From the NCBI RefSeq assembly GCF_000816845.1, contig NZ_CP006880.1, forward strand, positions 1,798,001-1,862,000: a stretch of 64,000 nucleotides of DNA. The letters run 5' to 3'. The stretch's first letter is position 1, and the number at the start of each line of letters is the position of its first letter. The translations under genes and the position numbers were made by a program. This document shows, in pieces, positions 33,709 to 42,222 of the stretch. The stretch is from Rhizobium gallicum bv. gallicum R602sp. GTDB taxonomy: Bacteria; Pseudomonadota; Alphaproteobacteria; Rhizobiales; Rhizobiaceae. The notes under the pieces are model-generated. The model had not been told where the DNA came from and searched no databases. It worked only from the letters and a program-made list of their open reading frames with translations.

Positions 33709-34608
33709 TCAAATGTCAAAAGCGACCCGGAAGCCAATATGTCCGGTCGTCGAGTCACCGGTGCTGCCCATGCGAGCAGCGATGCGGTATCGGTGGCAAT
33801 AGGATGCATGGCAGAGGTAGGAGCCGCCTTTGAGAACGCGGCGGCTTTCCTGCAAAGCCGTGGCGTTTAGAGACTGCGAGGTCTTGCGCAAGGACCTCAC
33901 GCGAAACGCGTCCGCGGTCCATTCCCAGCAGTTCCCGGCCATATTATACAGTCCAAATCCGTTGGGCTCGAACGAGACCGAGGGTGCGAGCCCCTCGTAA
34001 CCGTCTACCCCGCTATCGAATTCCGGAAACCGCCCCTGCCAGATATTACAGGGGGTAAAGTCATCATCCGGATGGCGGTCGCCCCACGGGTAGATCGCGC
34101 CGCTAAGTCCGCCCTTGGCTGCGTGTTCCCATTCGGCTTCGCTCGGAAGCCGTCCGCCCACCCAAGCGGCAAATTGGGCCGCGTCCCGCCATGAGATGTG
34201 AACGACAGGATGATCCTTGAATGCCTCGAGATTGGAACAGGGCCCAAATGGCGCGCGCCAGCATGCGCCCTCGACCCGCCGCCACCATTCAGCGCCGACG
34301 ACGCCTGAGGTCGCAAGCTTGGGAGCGACGTGCCGATAAAACACATAGGACCAACCCAACTGCTCGGCCTCGGTGATATAACCCGTGGCCGCAATGAAAT
34401 CGGCGAACTGCGAATGGCTGACAGCTGCCTTGGCCAACAGGAACGGCTTGAGCCGCAGCTTCCGGGCAGGGCCTTCCCCGTCCGCCGTCAGGTATGGCCT
34501 GTCTGTCCCGACCTGCACGAGCCCACCTGGAATTTGTGCCTTATCGACAAATACCGGAGAAAGAGCTCGACGCACGGGCGCCCTCATCGGCGGATCGGCC
34601 TCGGACAT
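33709..34608 (-). CDS. Formylglycine-generating enzyme (SUMF1/FGE family)
   Basis: This 299-residue enzyme (start MSEADPPMRAP at 34608; an in-frame extension of 29 residues is possible) converts the sulfatase Cys into formylglycine. It shows GWSYVFYRH, VHISWRDAAQFAAWVGGRLP, AKGGLSGAIYPWGD, MAGNCWEWTADAF, and the active-site block SYLCHASYCHRYRIAAR with both copper-binding cysteines, as in aerobic FGE. No signal peptide, so it would act in the cytoplasm like its apparent substrate. It lies 125 bp upstream of ABC operon 2 on the same strand. Confidence 0.9.
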   Translation of the reverse strand: MSEADPPMRAPVRRALSPVFVDKAQIPGGLVQVGTDRPYLTADGEGPARKLRLKPFLLAKAAVSHSQFADFIAATGYITEAEQLGWSYVFYRHVAPKLATSGVVGAEWWRRVEGACWRAPFGPCSNLEAFKDHPVVHISWRDAAQFAAWVGGRLPSEAEWEHAAKGGLSGAIYPWGDRHPDDDFTPCNIWQGRFPEFDSGVDGYEGLAPSVSFEPNGFGLYNMAGNCWEWTADAFRVRSLRKTSQSLNATALQESRRVLKGGSYLCHASYCHRYRIAARMGSTGDSTTGHIGFRVAFDI

Positions 34609-34956
34609 GTTGGATAATTCGCTCGGGTGGCAGCAGCTCTTCATGGTGTCATTCGTTGGTTGCCGGCGATTGGCAGGTTTCAGTCCAAGATACAATAAGT
34701 TCTACGAACGTTGCGCAATGGGTTTTGCTCAACATGAAGACCAGCTGGCTGCCGGACGAGGGCGTCGATAAAGAGGTTGATGTCGAAGAGAAAGCCGCCT
34801 TTCTCAGTCCGCAAGCGGCTTTCGAGCCTTTTTCAAATTGCTAGACCTCTTCAGGAAGTGGCGAAGAAGCGACATATGCCGTCGGTCACCTCAGAAATTT
34901 GCAACAAACGCTCCGGGTCGACGTTAGGTGTATTAAAGGCAACTCTGAGGCGACCC

Positions 34957-35349
34957 ATGGTCTACAAGCGGTACGGTTTAGAGGAGAATTCTGACGGCAC
35001 GTGGCATGTCATCGACTACCACGAAGGTAGAACGGCAGAGATGCACGGAACGATTCTCAATCGGTTGCCCCACGATGTCGCGACTGACCTCATGATCATC
35101 CTGAATGCCGAAGAAAAGAGAAAGGCCGAGGCCGGGCCTCAGCACGCAAAGATTCACCTCATGGCAACCGGGCGTTATGGCCGTCGCAGGAACCTGAATG
35201 ACTACTGGGCGGTGGTCGATGCAGTGACCGGACAGGCGGTCGTTATCGACGGGGTGGTCATGGATATGCTCACTGAAGAGGATGCCGAGGAGTTGGTCGA
35301 GCGTCTGAACCTTAAGGATGAGGAAGGAAGACCGTTCAGTCGTCCCTGA
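34957..35349 (+). CDS. Small hypothetical protein
   Basis: This is a 130-residue, acidic, mostly soluble protein. The ATG at 34957 follows GAGGCGACCC. The start at 34777 would add a 60-residue basic, low-quality extension. It has two repeat-like strands (NSDGTWHVIDYHEGR and NLNDYWAVVDAVTGQ), each followed by a similar motif (MHGTILNRLPHDVATDLM and IDGVVMDMLTEEDAEELV). This suggests an internal duplication of a small module. No family recognised. Confidence 0.6.
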   Translation: MVYKRYGLEENSDGTWHVIDYHEGRTAEMHGTILNRLPHDVATDLMIILNAEEKRKAEAGPQHAKIHLMATGRYGRRRNLNDYWAVVDAVTGQAVVIDGVVMDMLTEEDAEELVERLNLKDEEGRPFSRP

Positions 35350-35381
35350 CATTGCCGCTCAGATGGGGACTCCTAATCCTG

Positions 35382-35835
35382 CTAACTCAATGGCCCAACC
35401 GTGTAGGTCTTGTCGCCGTTGTTGCGCACGTGACCGAGGCCAGGAAACGGGAGGTGTGCGCCTGCGATGAGGTATCGATCCTTCGCAGCATCACCGAAGA
35501 CTCGCCAATGCTCTTGCTCGGCCTCGGCACTGTCGACGTCATATCCGATCGTGACGGCCGGATCGACAAATTGCACTGCGGCGACATGGACGATATCGCC
35601 CCAAAGGAGCAGCTTTTCGCCTTTGCTTTCCACTTCGTACATCGTATGACCAGGAGTATGCCCGTAGGCCGGCTGGGCCTGGAGGTTTCAACCTGCCAAG
35701 AAAGTTGCTTTTCAGGGCATCGGCGATCCGCGCGGTGTCTCCTTGCAACATCTTCCTAGCCGCAAGCAGATTCTTGCCATCGGAAAGTACCGTGACCTCA
35801 CAGTCACCAACCATCAAACGAAAGAAGCCGAATGA
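35382..35835 (-). pseudogene. Broken MBL-fold (metallo-beta-lactamase) hydrolase
   Basis: A C-terminal frame reads AYGHTPGHTMYEVESKGEK, LLLWGDIVHVAAVQF, then IAGAHLPFPGLGHVR. That is the second half of a rhizobial MBL-fold hydrolase, with the metal-binding HTPGHT and AGAHLPFPG motifs. Upstream, in another frame, FGFFRLMVGDCEVTVLSDG then LAARKMLQGDTARIADAL is the first strand region. The middle, including the HxHxDH metal site, is missing and the frames do not join, so the gene is inactive. Confidence 0.65.
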
Positions 35836-35981
35836 GCTCGCGCAATTCTTCCACCGTGTAGCCGATCGGCGCTCCTGCCACTCGCGAACGGCCTTTCAGA
35901 TTGCCAGGCAGTCGCTCGTTTGAACTACCGAGGAAAAGGTCCTGCTCCATGGTGACTAAGAGCTGCTTATGACGATCGTGT

Positions 35982-36006
35982 GGAACAAGTTGATCGGTCG
36001 GATGTT
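35982..36006 (+). promoter_or_regulatory. Weak RpoE2-like promoter
   Basis: GGAAC (35982-35986) with TGTT at 36003-36006: fits the loose GGAAC-N18-TT rule but lacks CGTT. It lies 31 bp before the exported hypothetical gene. Confidence 0.35.
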
Positions 36007-36036
36007 CGTCATTTTCAACCATCAGGATTCTGCGTC

Positions 36037-36540
36037 ATGCGAGTTTTACCCGTCATCGCCCTAACTTGCGCCACCTGTCTGACTTCGAACGCGTCCGCTT
36101 CTGAAGAAGACTTCTTGAAGTCGATCGAAGGACAGTGGACGGGCGGCGGAGCGGTCCTGACAAAGCTCGGCGGAAGCAAGGTTGATGTCTCGTGCAAAAT
36201 GCAATCCGATGCCAAATCGTCCAGCTTTTCGATGAACGGCTCATGCCGAGCGTTTGCCGTTGTCACGCGCAGCTTTACCGCGAACGTCAAGGCGTCTGGA
36301 GAAGCGTATTCCGGCATTTATGTCGGAATATCCGGTAAGCCGTCCACACTCGTGGGCAGCCGAGACGGGAATACCATTAAACTCGATGTTACCTGGGCCA
36401 ATACAATCTATGGGGACCGCCAAGCGAAAATGACGATCGAGAAGGTTGGCGAGGACGGTCTTCGAATTCGAACGATCGATCAAGATCCAGCGTCTGGGAA
36501 GTCGATTGTCACCACTCAATTAGATTTGAGGCGACGTTGA
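36037..36540 (+). CDS. Exported hypothetical protein
   Basis: This 167-residue secreted protein has a signal peptide (MRVLPVIALTCATCLTSNASA, cut near 21). The mature protein is a beta-rich domain beginning EEDFLKSIEGQWTGGGAVL, with two Cys residues (VSCKMQS and GSCRAF) that could form a disulfide. The pattern resembles small lipocalin-like periplasmic proteins of rhizobia with unknown function. The ATG at 36037 is chosen for the signal peptide. Confidence 0.7.
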   Translation: MRVLPVIALTCATCLTSNASASEEDFLKSIEGQWTGGGAVLTKLGGSKVDVSCKMQSDAKSSSFSMNGSCRAFAVVTRSFTANVKASGEAYSGIYVGISGKPSTLVGSRDGNTIKLDVTWANTIYGDRQAKMTIEKVGEDGLRIRTIDQDPASGKSIVTTQLDLRRR

Positions 36541-36737
36541 ACGGCTATCGTCCGTCTTTTCCGAGAGCCTGTGACGGCGGCGTCGCTCCTTGGGCCGTCT
36601 ACAGTGAACAAACGTCGGCCATTGGTTCAAAGCTCCGCACTGCCCGGTCGGAGTGTTGATCGACAGCGGCGCGTAAAGGCGCACCGCAATAGTGTCAGGA
36701 GGCAGGCTCCCAATATGACGTCAAAGGTCAGCGCTGG

Positions 36738-37640
36738 TCAGCCGATGCACTTGATGAAATCGATGAATGCACGCAGTGGCGCCGGCACGAGGCGCCGTCC
36801 AGGATAGTAGAGAAACGGCCCAGAGAAGGCCTGCCACCAGGGTTCAAGGACGGGTTCGAGGGCGCCGCGATTGAAATAAGGCTTCAGCCAGTCCTCGAAC
36901 AGCCCCACGATGCCGACGCCGGCGATCGCCGCATCAACGGCAAGATCGACGGCTCCGCCAATCCCCACGGTCAACGGACCTTCCGGATCGACCCGCACGA
37001 CCTCGCCGTCCCGCTCGAACTCCCACGGCGTCATCATCGCACCGCTCGGAAAGCGACCGCGTAGGCAGGCATGGCTGAGCAGATCGCGAGGATGAACGGG
37101 CCGCCCATGGCGATCAAGGTAAACCGGAGACGCAGCGGTGGCGAACCGCTGGACACGAGGTCCGATCGGCACCGCGATCATATCCTGCTCCAGCCGCTCC
37201 TCGTAGCGGATACCGGCATCGCATCCGGCCGCCAATACGTCGACGAAACTTTCCTCGGCGATCACCTCCAGCCGGATGCCAGGATAGGCCGCCAGGAATG
37301 GCGGAACGATGCCGGGCAGCACCAGCCGCGCCGCGCTGACCGGCACGTTCAGGCGCAACGAGCCCGCGGGCCGATCGCGAAAGCCGTTCACCACGTCGAG
37401 GGCGGTTTCCACCTCGTTCAACGCCGGGCCGAGCCGCTCTAGAAGGCCATGACCAGCGTCGGTCAAAACGACGCTGCGTGTCGTACGGTTGAGCAGCCGG
37501 ACGCCGAGCTGCGCTTCAAGGCGGCGGACCGCCTCGCTCAAGCCCGACGCGCTTGCACCGCTTGCACGCGCTGCGTCGCGAAAGCCCTTGGCGCGCGCCA
37601 CCGCCACGAAAGCGCTCAGATCACCTAGATCGACACTCAC
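36738..37640 (-). CDS. LysR-family transcriptional regulator
   Basis: This 300-residue regulator has an N-terminal LysR HTH (DLSAFVAVARAKGFRDAARASG, then LSEAVRRLEAQLGVRLLNRT) and a C-terminal periplasmic-binding-protein-like effector domain from about residue 88. It is divergent from an aldo/keto reductase gene across 91 bp that contain the inverted repeat GCACAG-C-CTGTGC (37654-37666), so it probably regulates that gene. Effector unknown. Confidence 0.93.
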   Translation of the reverse strand: MSVDLGDLSAFVAVARAKGFRDAARASGASASGLSEAVRRLEAQLGVRLLNRTTRSVVLTDAGHGLLERLGPALNEVETALDVVNGFRDRPAGSLRLNVPVSAARLVLPGIVPPFLAAYPGIRLEVIAEESFVDVLAAGCDAGIRYEERLEQDMIAVPIGPRVQRFATAASPVYLDRHGRPVHPRDLLSHACLRGRFPSGAMMTPWEFERDGEVVRVDPEGPLTVGIGGAVDLAVDAAIAGVGIVGLFEDWLKPYFNRGALEPVLEPWWQAFSGPFLYYPGRRLVPAPLRAFIDFIKCIG

Positions 37641-37653
37641 TGTTCGCCTCTCC

Positions 37654-37666
37654 GCACAGCCTGTGC
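37654..37666. promoter_or_regulatory. Short inverted repeat in LysR/AKR divergent region
   Basis: GCACAG-C-CTGTGC, an interrupted palindrome 14 bp from the LysR start and 66 bp from the aldo/keto reductase start. A LysR-box candidate only. Confidence 0.3.
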
Positions 37667-37731
37667 AGATTGTATCCGGTTATCGCGCGGATGACCAACC
37701 CCTATCTACGCCTTGATCAGATAAGGGAAAG

Positions 37732-38634
37732 ATGGTGACCAGCACCGAAAACCAATCCAAAACCTTCGTCCTCGACGACCGCACCGTGAAGCGACTGGGC
37801 TACGGCGCCATGCAACTTGCAGGGCCTGGGGTGTTCGGTCCGCCCAAGGACCGTGACGCGGCATTGGCCGTATTGCGCGAAGCAGTGGAGCGCGGGGTCA
37901 ATCACATCGACACCAGCGACTTTTACGGCCCGCACGTGACCAACCAGTTGATCCGCGACGCACTCGCACCCTATGGCGAAGATCTCGTCATCGTCACCAA
38001 GATCGGCGCCCGGCGCGGCGAGAATGGATCCTGGCTCTCGGCCCTCTCGCCGGGAGAACTGACCCAGGCCGTGCATGACAATTTGCGAAATCTCGGTCTC
38101 GACGTGTTGGATGTCGTCAACCTTCGGATTATGTTCGACGCCCATGGCCCGGCCGAGGGATCAATCGAGGCGCCGCTCACCGCCCTGGCCGAGCTCCAGC
38201 GGCTGGGCCTGGTGCGACAGATCGGGTTGAGCAATGTCACCCCCACGCAAGTCGCAGAAGGACGCCGGATTGCCAAAATCGTTTGCGTGCAGAACCAGTA
38301 CAATTTAGCGCATCGGGGAGACGATGCCCTGATTGACGATCTTGCCCGCGATGGCATCGCCTATGTGCCGTTCTTTCCGCTCGGCGGATTCAATCCGCTG
38401 CAGTCGTCTATCTTGTCCGACGCCGCTCAACGCCTCGGCGCCACGCCATTGCAGGTCGCTCTCGCCTGGCTGCTTCGCCGGGCGCCGAACATCCTACTGA
38501 TCCCCGGCACCTCCTCGGTTGCGCATCTGCGCGAGAACCTCGCCACGGCGGAACTTGATCTGCCGAATGATACGCTTGATGCATTGGACGGCATTGCAGC
38601 AAACGTCAGTTCCGCCGGAAGAGCCGACGATTAG
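37732..38634 (+). CDS. Aldo/keto reductase
   Basis: This 300-residue NADPH-dependent oxidoreductase has LGYGAMQLAGPGVFGPP, IDTSDFYGPHVTNQLI with the catalytic Tyr, the Lys in IVTKIGA, and the C-terminal cofactor-binding IPGTSSVAHLRENLA. The VVNLRIMF region replaces the usual DLYQLH, as in some AKR subgroups. The start follows AAGGGAAAG. LysR control is likely. Substrate unknown. Confidence 0.9.
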   Translation: MVTSTENQSKTFVLDDRTVKRLGYGAMQLAGPGVFGPPKDRDAALAVLREAVERGVNHIDTSDFYGPHVTNQLIRDALAPYGEDLVIVTKIGARRGENGSWLSALSPGELTQAVHDNLRNLGLDVLDVVNLRIMFDAHGPAEGSIEAPLTALAELQRLGLVRQIGLSNVTPTQVAEGRRIAKIVCVQNQYNLAHRGDDALIDDLARDGIAYVPFFPLGGFNPLQSSILSDAAQRLGATPLQVALAWLLRRAPNILLIPGTSSVAHLRENLATAELDLPNDTLDALDGIAANVSSAGRADD

Positions 38635-38780
38635 CTTGCTTCCGGGCGCAGCCGGCGCTCGGCAATCGGGTGAAAAGCCGGCAGCGCGATCGTACTCAGC
38701 AAAGTCTGCTTTTCACTCATAGACTCGGTTCGGCCGCACTGTGCTGCAGCAATTGCTTTCGTTGAACGCCGCAGGTCCCG

Positions 38781-38805
38781 CCGTCCCGTTATCGATACGG
38801 GACGG
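38781..38805. repeat. 9-bp inverted repeat, operator-like
   Basis: CCGTCCCGT and ACGGGACGG are separated by TATCGAT. The gap between the reductase (ending 38634) and the stress gene (ending 38877) also holds a 29-codon - strand frame (start about 38719, MSEKQTLLSTIALPAFHP), about 62 bp downstream of the repeat. The repeat looks like a TetR-type operator and may be left from a deleted gene. Confidence 0.35.
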
Positions 38806-38876
38806 TATTAGGTATTCACCAACTTTGTCGGAACAGGATAAGGCCGCTTATCTCAGTGAGGGAGGATCGGAGCGCG

Positions 38877-39329
38877 TCAGTCCGGCTCCACTGGTCGGAT
38901 CGTATCGACCGAGACGTCGCCATCCAGGATCCCGCGCGAAACGTCGGTACGATCACGGTCGATCTCGATCACGGTGTAAAGCTTGTCGTCCCGGAAAGCA
39001 CTCGCATTAGCTGTCGTCACGTCTTCGGCAGGCGCGGCATCGACCTCCATGAAGTCCAGCTCGCGACTCGCCGCGATGATCCGTGCGTCGCCTGGCGTCC
39101 TTGCCGCCACTACGACAACTCCATGTCCTGGAGAATTGGCCCATCTTGGATCGTTCGGTGCGGCGATCGGTTCGAGACGATAGATGCTGAGTGGTTCCCC
39201 AGCGCTGCCGGGCGCGCTCTGCGCGGCCGCGTCAGCGATCTGCGCCTGGCTTTCGACCGAACGCCCAAACGTAGTCGGGCTGGTTGCATTGTTGATCGCG
39301 TCGGTGCCTGTCTTCGAAACGTTCGACAT
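38877..39329 (-). CDS. Stress-regulated hypothetical protein
   Basis: This is a 150-residue acidic soluble protein. An Ala/Ser-rich N-terminal part (about 1-45) is followed by a compact domain (GHGVVVVAARTPGDARIIAA, then DFMEVDAAPAEDVTTANA). GGAGGACG just upstream supports the ATG at 39329. An exact EcfG-type promoter lies 23-47 bp upstream. No family recognised. It is transcribed on the same strand as the membrane protein at 39578, which has its own promoter. Confidence 0.65.
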   Translation of the reverse strand: MSNVSKTGTDAINNATSPTTFGRSVESQAQIADAAAQSAPGSAGEPLSIYRLEPIAAPNDPRWANSPGHGVVVVAARTPGDARIIAASRELDFMEVDAAPAEDVTTANASAFRDDKLYTVIEIDRDRTDVSRGILDGDVSVDTIRPVEPD

Positions 39330-39351
39330 GACGTCCTCCATAACAAACAAT

Positions 39352-39376
39352 AACGATAGCGGCACCCAACTGTTCC
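39352..39376 (-). promoter_or_regulatory. EcfG/RpoE2-type promoter
   Basis: On the - strand GGAAC (39376-39372), 16 bp, CGTT (39355-39352): exact consensus, 23 bp before the start at 39329. Confidence 0.7.
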
Positions 39377-39577
39377 GCACTCCAGAACTCGCAAGCGCCG
39401 GGCCGGTACGGCGCTCAAGGCGAAGCTGATCCTTAAATCCCAGGTGCAGACCAAATTCGCAGGGCAAGGAGCGTGCAGGGGCTCGGCCCCCCACGACCGT
39501 TTTAGTAACCCACGCAAGAGCGCTCTTTCAAATGGGTCGCCCCTGTTGAGCGGTTTGTCTACGTGGGCCTTAAATAT

Positions 39578-40483
39578 TCAGCGCGTCACGTAGACGTCTT
39601 CGTCCCGCACGACGTGGGTCGTGCCGACGGCGCCGCCGATCCAAGCCGCGATAGCACCTACGGCTAGAGCGATGAATGCCAGGATCGCGCCCGCCGAGAA
39701 CGCTGTCGCTGCGGTCTCGGCGGCCTCGGTCGCCTGCTGCTTCGCCCGGGCAACGGCGTCCTTGTACTGCTGCTCGTACTGGGCGACCTGCTGCTTGGCC
39801 TGATCGACAGGAATGTTCTGAGCTCGGGCGATGGCGTCGGCAGCGCGATTGCGTGCTTCTTCTGCCTTGGTTTGGTCGCCTGTCAGAACTGCGCGCACGG
39901 AGGCGACTGCGGCATCACGCAGCGCTGCTGGATCGTTGCCGCCACTTGCGTCGCGGATGCTCTGCTCGACGCCAGCCATTGGATCGGTGGCCGTCGCAAG
40001 TGCCGGCGCTGCAGTCGTGGCGGCTGTGGCCACCGTGGATCCGGCGCTGGAGACGATGCCGCCCAAACCAGAGAAGACGCCACCGACGAGAGCGCCGACG
40101 GATGTGGTCAAAAGATAGACGACGACGAGCGTAGTGACGGCCCACGACGTGACGCCATGAAGAGATCCCGTCGAACGAAGGGGGCGTCCGGACAACCGGC
40201 TGGCAATGTAGCCGCCGGCAAAGGATGCGATGAGGCCGCTAACGACGAACCAGATTGCCGTGCTGACCGAGAGCGTTGTCGCACTCGGATTATCACTCGA
40301 AGCGGGATCGATGACGGCGGCGCCGAGGCCGGCACCCAGGAGGTTGAGCAGGATCTGAACCACAAGTGCCACTGCGACGCCGGCGAACACGGCGCCCCAG
40401 GAGACCTTGTTGAAGGCTGCGTTGAGGTAGGGGTTATCGTCGCGCGTATGAATGTGCGCCACGGATGAAACGGGTTCGGTCAT
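39578..40483 (-). CDS. Multi-pass membrane protein with Ala-rich central domain
   Basis: This 301-residue inner-membrane protein has about four helices (WGAVFAGVAVALVVQILLNLL near 29-50, then two more to about 145, and a last at about 265-290). The long Ala-rich central helical stretch (about 150-262) includes QAKQQVAQYEQQYKDAVARA-like sequence typical of a coiled coil. Similar rhizobial proteins are often labelled PhnA-like, but no PhnA zinc domain is visible. An EcfG-type promoter upstream points to a membrane stress role. Confidence 0.75.
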   Translation of the reverse strand: MTEPVSSVAHIHTRDDNPYLNAAFNKVSWGAVFAGVAVALVVQILLNLLGAGLGAAVIDPASSDNPSATTLSVSTAIWFVVSGLIASFAGGYIASRLSGRPLRSTGSLHGVTSWAVTTLVVVYLLTTSVGALVGGVFSGLGGIVSSAGSTVATAATTAAPALATATDPMAGVEQSIRDASGGNDPAALRDAAVASVRAVLTGDQTKAEEARNRAADAIARAQNIPVDQAKQQVAQYEQQYKDAVARAKQQATEAAETAATAFSAGAILAFIALAVGAIAAWIGGAVGTTHVVRDEDVYVTR

Positions 40484-40522
40484 AGGAGTTTCCTTTTTTC
40501 ACGCGTTCGTGAAGTGGCAATC

Positions 40523-40548
40523 AAACTCGCAGATGTGCCCATTGTTCC
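40523..40548 (-). promoter_or_regulatory. EcfG/RpoE2-type promoter
   Basis: On the - strand GGAAC (40548-40544), 16 bp, AGTT (40527-40524): one base from the consensus, 40 bp before the membrane-protein start at 40483. Confidence 0.55.
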
Positions 40549-40755
40549 AGGTGGCTGAACTTCATTGGAAAGCGTGGATGCGAAATCCCAGATCCTTTGC
40601 TTGTAGCACCCGCAAGCACATACGGCTCGAGCCGCACCGGTGCCTTCTTAAACCCTCTCCAGAGGAAGAATGGGGGCGGAGGCAGCACCATGGTGACGGC
40701 GCGCGCGGGCGGACGCCAGAGCCAAGCGCGCCCGCGAGGCGCTTGTCTACCTTTC

Positions 40756-41982
40756 TTATTTCACGATCGTTTTTATCTTCGCCACAGCTTCGAGCGTGCG
40801 ATGGACCGGGCATTTGTCGGCAATTTCAGCAATCTTGCTGCGAAGCTCCTCGCCGATCTCGCCATCGATGGAAATGACGCGCTCGAAACGATCTATCCTG
40901 CCGCTGCCGCGGCGTTCCGCTTCGGTGCAGTCTTCGCAGTCCTTGACATGAATTTTTGCATGCGAGACGTCAACGGCGATCCGCCCGAGCGTCAGCTTCT
41001 TGTGATCGGCATAGATACGCAGCGTCATCGAGGTGCAGGCGCCAAGTGCGATCGACAGGAAATCATAGGGCGATGGCCCGGTATCGAGCCCGCCCAGGTT
41101 TCCGGGTTCATCTGCGAAAAGCCGGTGGCTGCCCGCCTGAACCGAATTCTGGAACTTGCCTTCGCCCGTTTCCGTCACGCGGACATGTTCGATCACCCCC
41201 GTGCCCTGCGGCGTGTCGGCGGCAAGATAACGGGGCAGCCATCCCGATATGACCCTTCCGGCGAAGGCTGCGTCCTCAATGTCAGTGAGCAGGTGGTCGG
41301 CCTTGTCCAGCGAGATGAAGCTCTTGGGATGTCTGGCCGCGAGGAAGATTTCGTTGGCGTTTTCTATTCCGACCGTCTCATCCAGCGGCGCGTGAAGGAT
41401 GAGGAGCGGCTTTTTCAGGCTCGCAACCGCATCCTTGAGACGGTGTGCACGCGCGTCCTCGACAAATTGCTTGCTGAGAAGGAACGTACGCCCGGCAAGA
41501 TCCACTTCGGCTACACCACTTTTTTCGATTTCCTCGAGGCTCGTCCCGAAATTCTTCAACACGTGGCCGACATCGGCTGGCGCACCGATCGTGGCAACGG
41601 CGCGCACTTCAGGAATGTTCCTGGCGACGGCCAGCACCGCTGCGCCGCCGAGCGAGTGGCCGATCAGCACTGACGGTGCCCGGTAGTGCTGACGAAGATA
41701 GTCGGCCGCCGAAAGCAGGTCGGCGACATTGGAGGAGAAATTTGTCGAAGCAAATTCGCCTTCGCTCGATCCCAGACCCGTGAAATCAAAACGCATGACA
41801 GCGATACCTTCGCGCGCAAGCTCCGCTGCAATGCGGCGAACTGCGGCCAAATCCTTGGAGCAGGTGAAGCAATGGGCAAAAAGTGCGTAGGCGCGTAAGG
41901 GCCAGTTCGGCACGTCGAGGCGGGCAGCCAGGGTTGCGCCGGAATGGCCGGCAAATTGAACCCGTTGCGTGTGGAAGGCCAT
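40756..41982 (-). CDS. Bifunctional alpha/beta-hydrolase - OsmC family protein
   Basis: This 408-residue fusion has an N-terminal alpha/beta hydrolase (about 1-240) with the nucleophile elbow GHSLGGAAV, and a C-terminal OsmC/Ohr-type domain (about 260-408) with LSIALGACTSMTLRIYADHK and DCEDCTEAE. In OsmC proteins two cysteines reduce organic peroxides; here GACTSM supplies the resolving Cys. The DCEDC pair is unusual. The ATG at 41982 follows GGAGCATT. It lies about 240 bp downstream of msrA on the same strand, forming an oxidative-damage cluster. Confidence 0.88.
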   Translation of the reverse strand: MAFHTQRVQFAGHSGATLAARLDVPNWPLRAYALFAHCFTCSKDLAAVRRIAAELAREGIAVMRFDFTGLGSSEGEFASTNFSSNVADLLSAADYLRQHYRAPSVLIGHSLGGAAVLAVARNIPEVRAVATIGAPADVGHVLKNFGTSLEEIEKSGVAEVDLAGRTFLLSKQFVEDARAHRLKDAVASLKKPLLILHAPLDETVGIENANEIFLAARHPKSFISLDKADHLLTDIEDAAFAGRVISGWLPRYLAADTPQGTGVIEHVRVTETGEGKFQNSVQAGSHRLFADEPGNLGGLDTGPSPYDFLSIALGACTSMTLRIYADHKKLTLGRIAVDVSHAKIHVKDCEDCTEAERRGSGRIDRFERVISIDGEIGEELRSKIAEIADKCPVHRTLEAVAKIKTIVK

Positions 41983-42222
41983 GGGAATGCTCCGTCGCTG
42001 TGAGGAAATAAGCATTCTACATCAGCCACGGAGACCGACTATCTGGATGTTCGTTCAAACCAATCTTTGGCCAGATGTTTATGTCAGCGGAGCGCCGGCA
42101 CTGCCGGCGCCGCTCCTTGGTGGCGGCGTCCAATCCGCACGACGTGCTCCGTTATGGCCCGGCGCATCCGCCGCACTTTTAGAATGGGGCGCCGATCTGC
42201 CTGGCAGGAGACAGGCGGCCGG

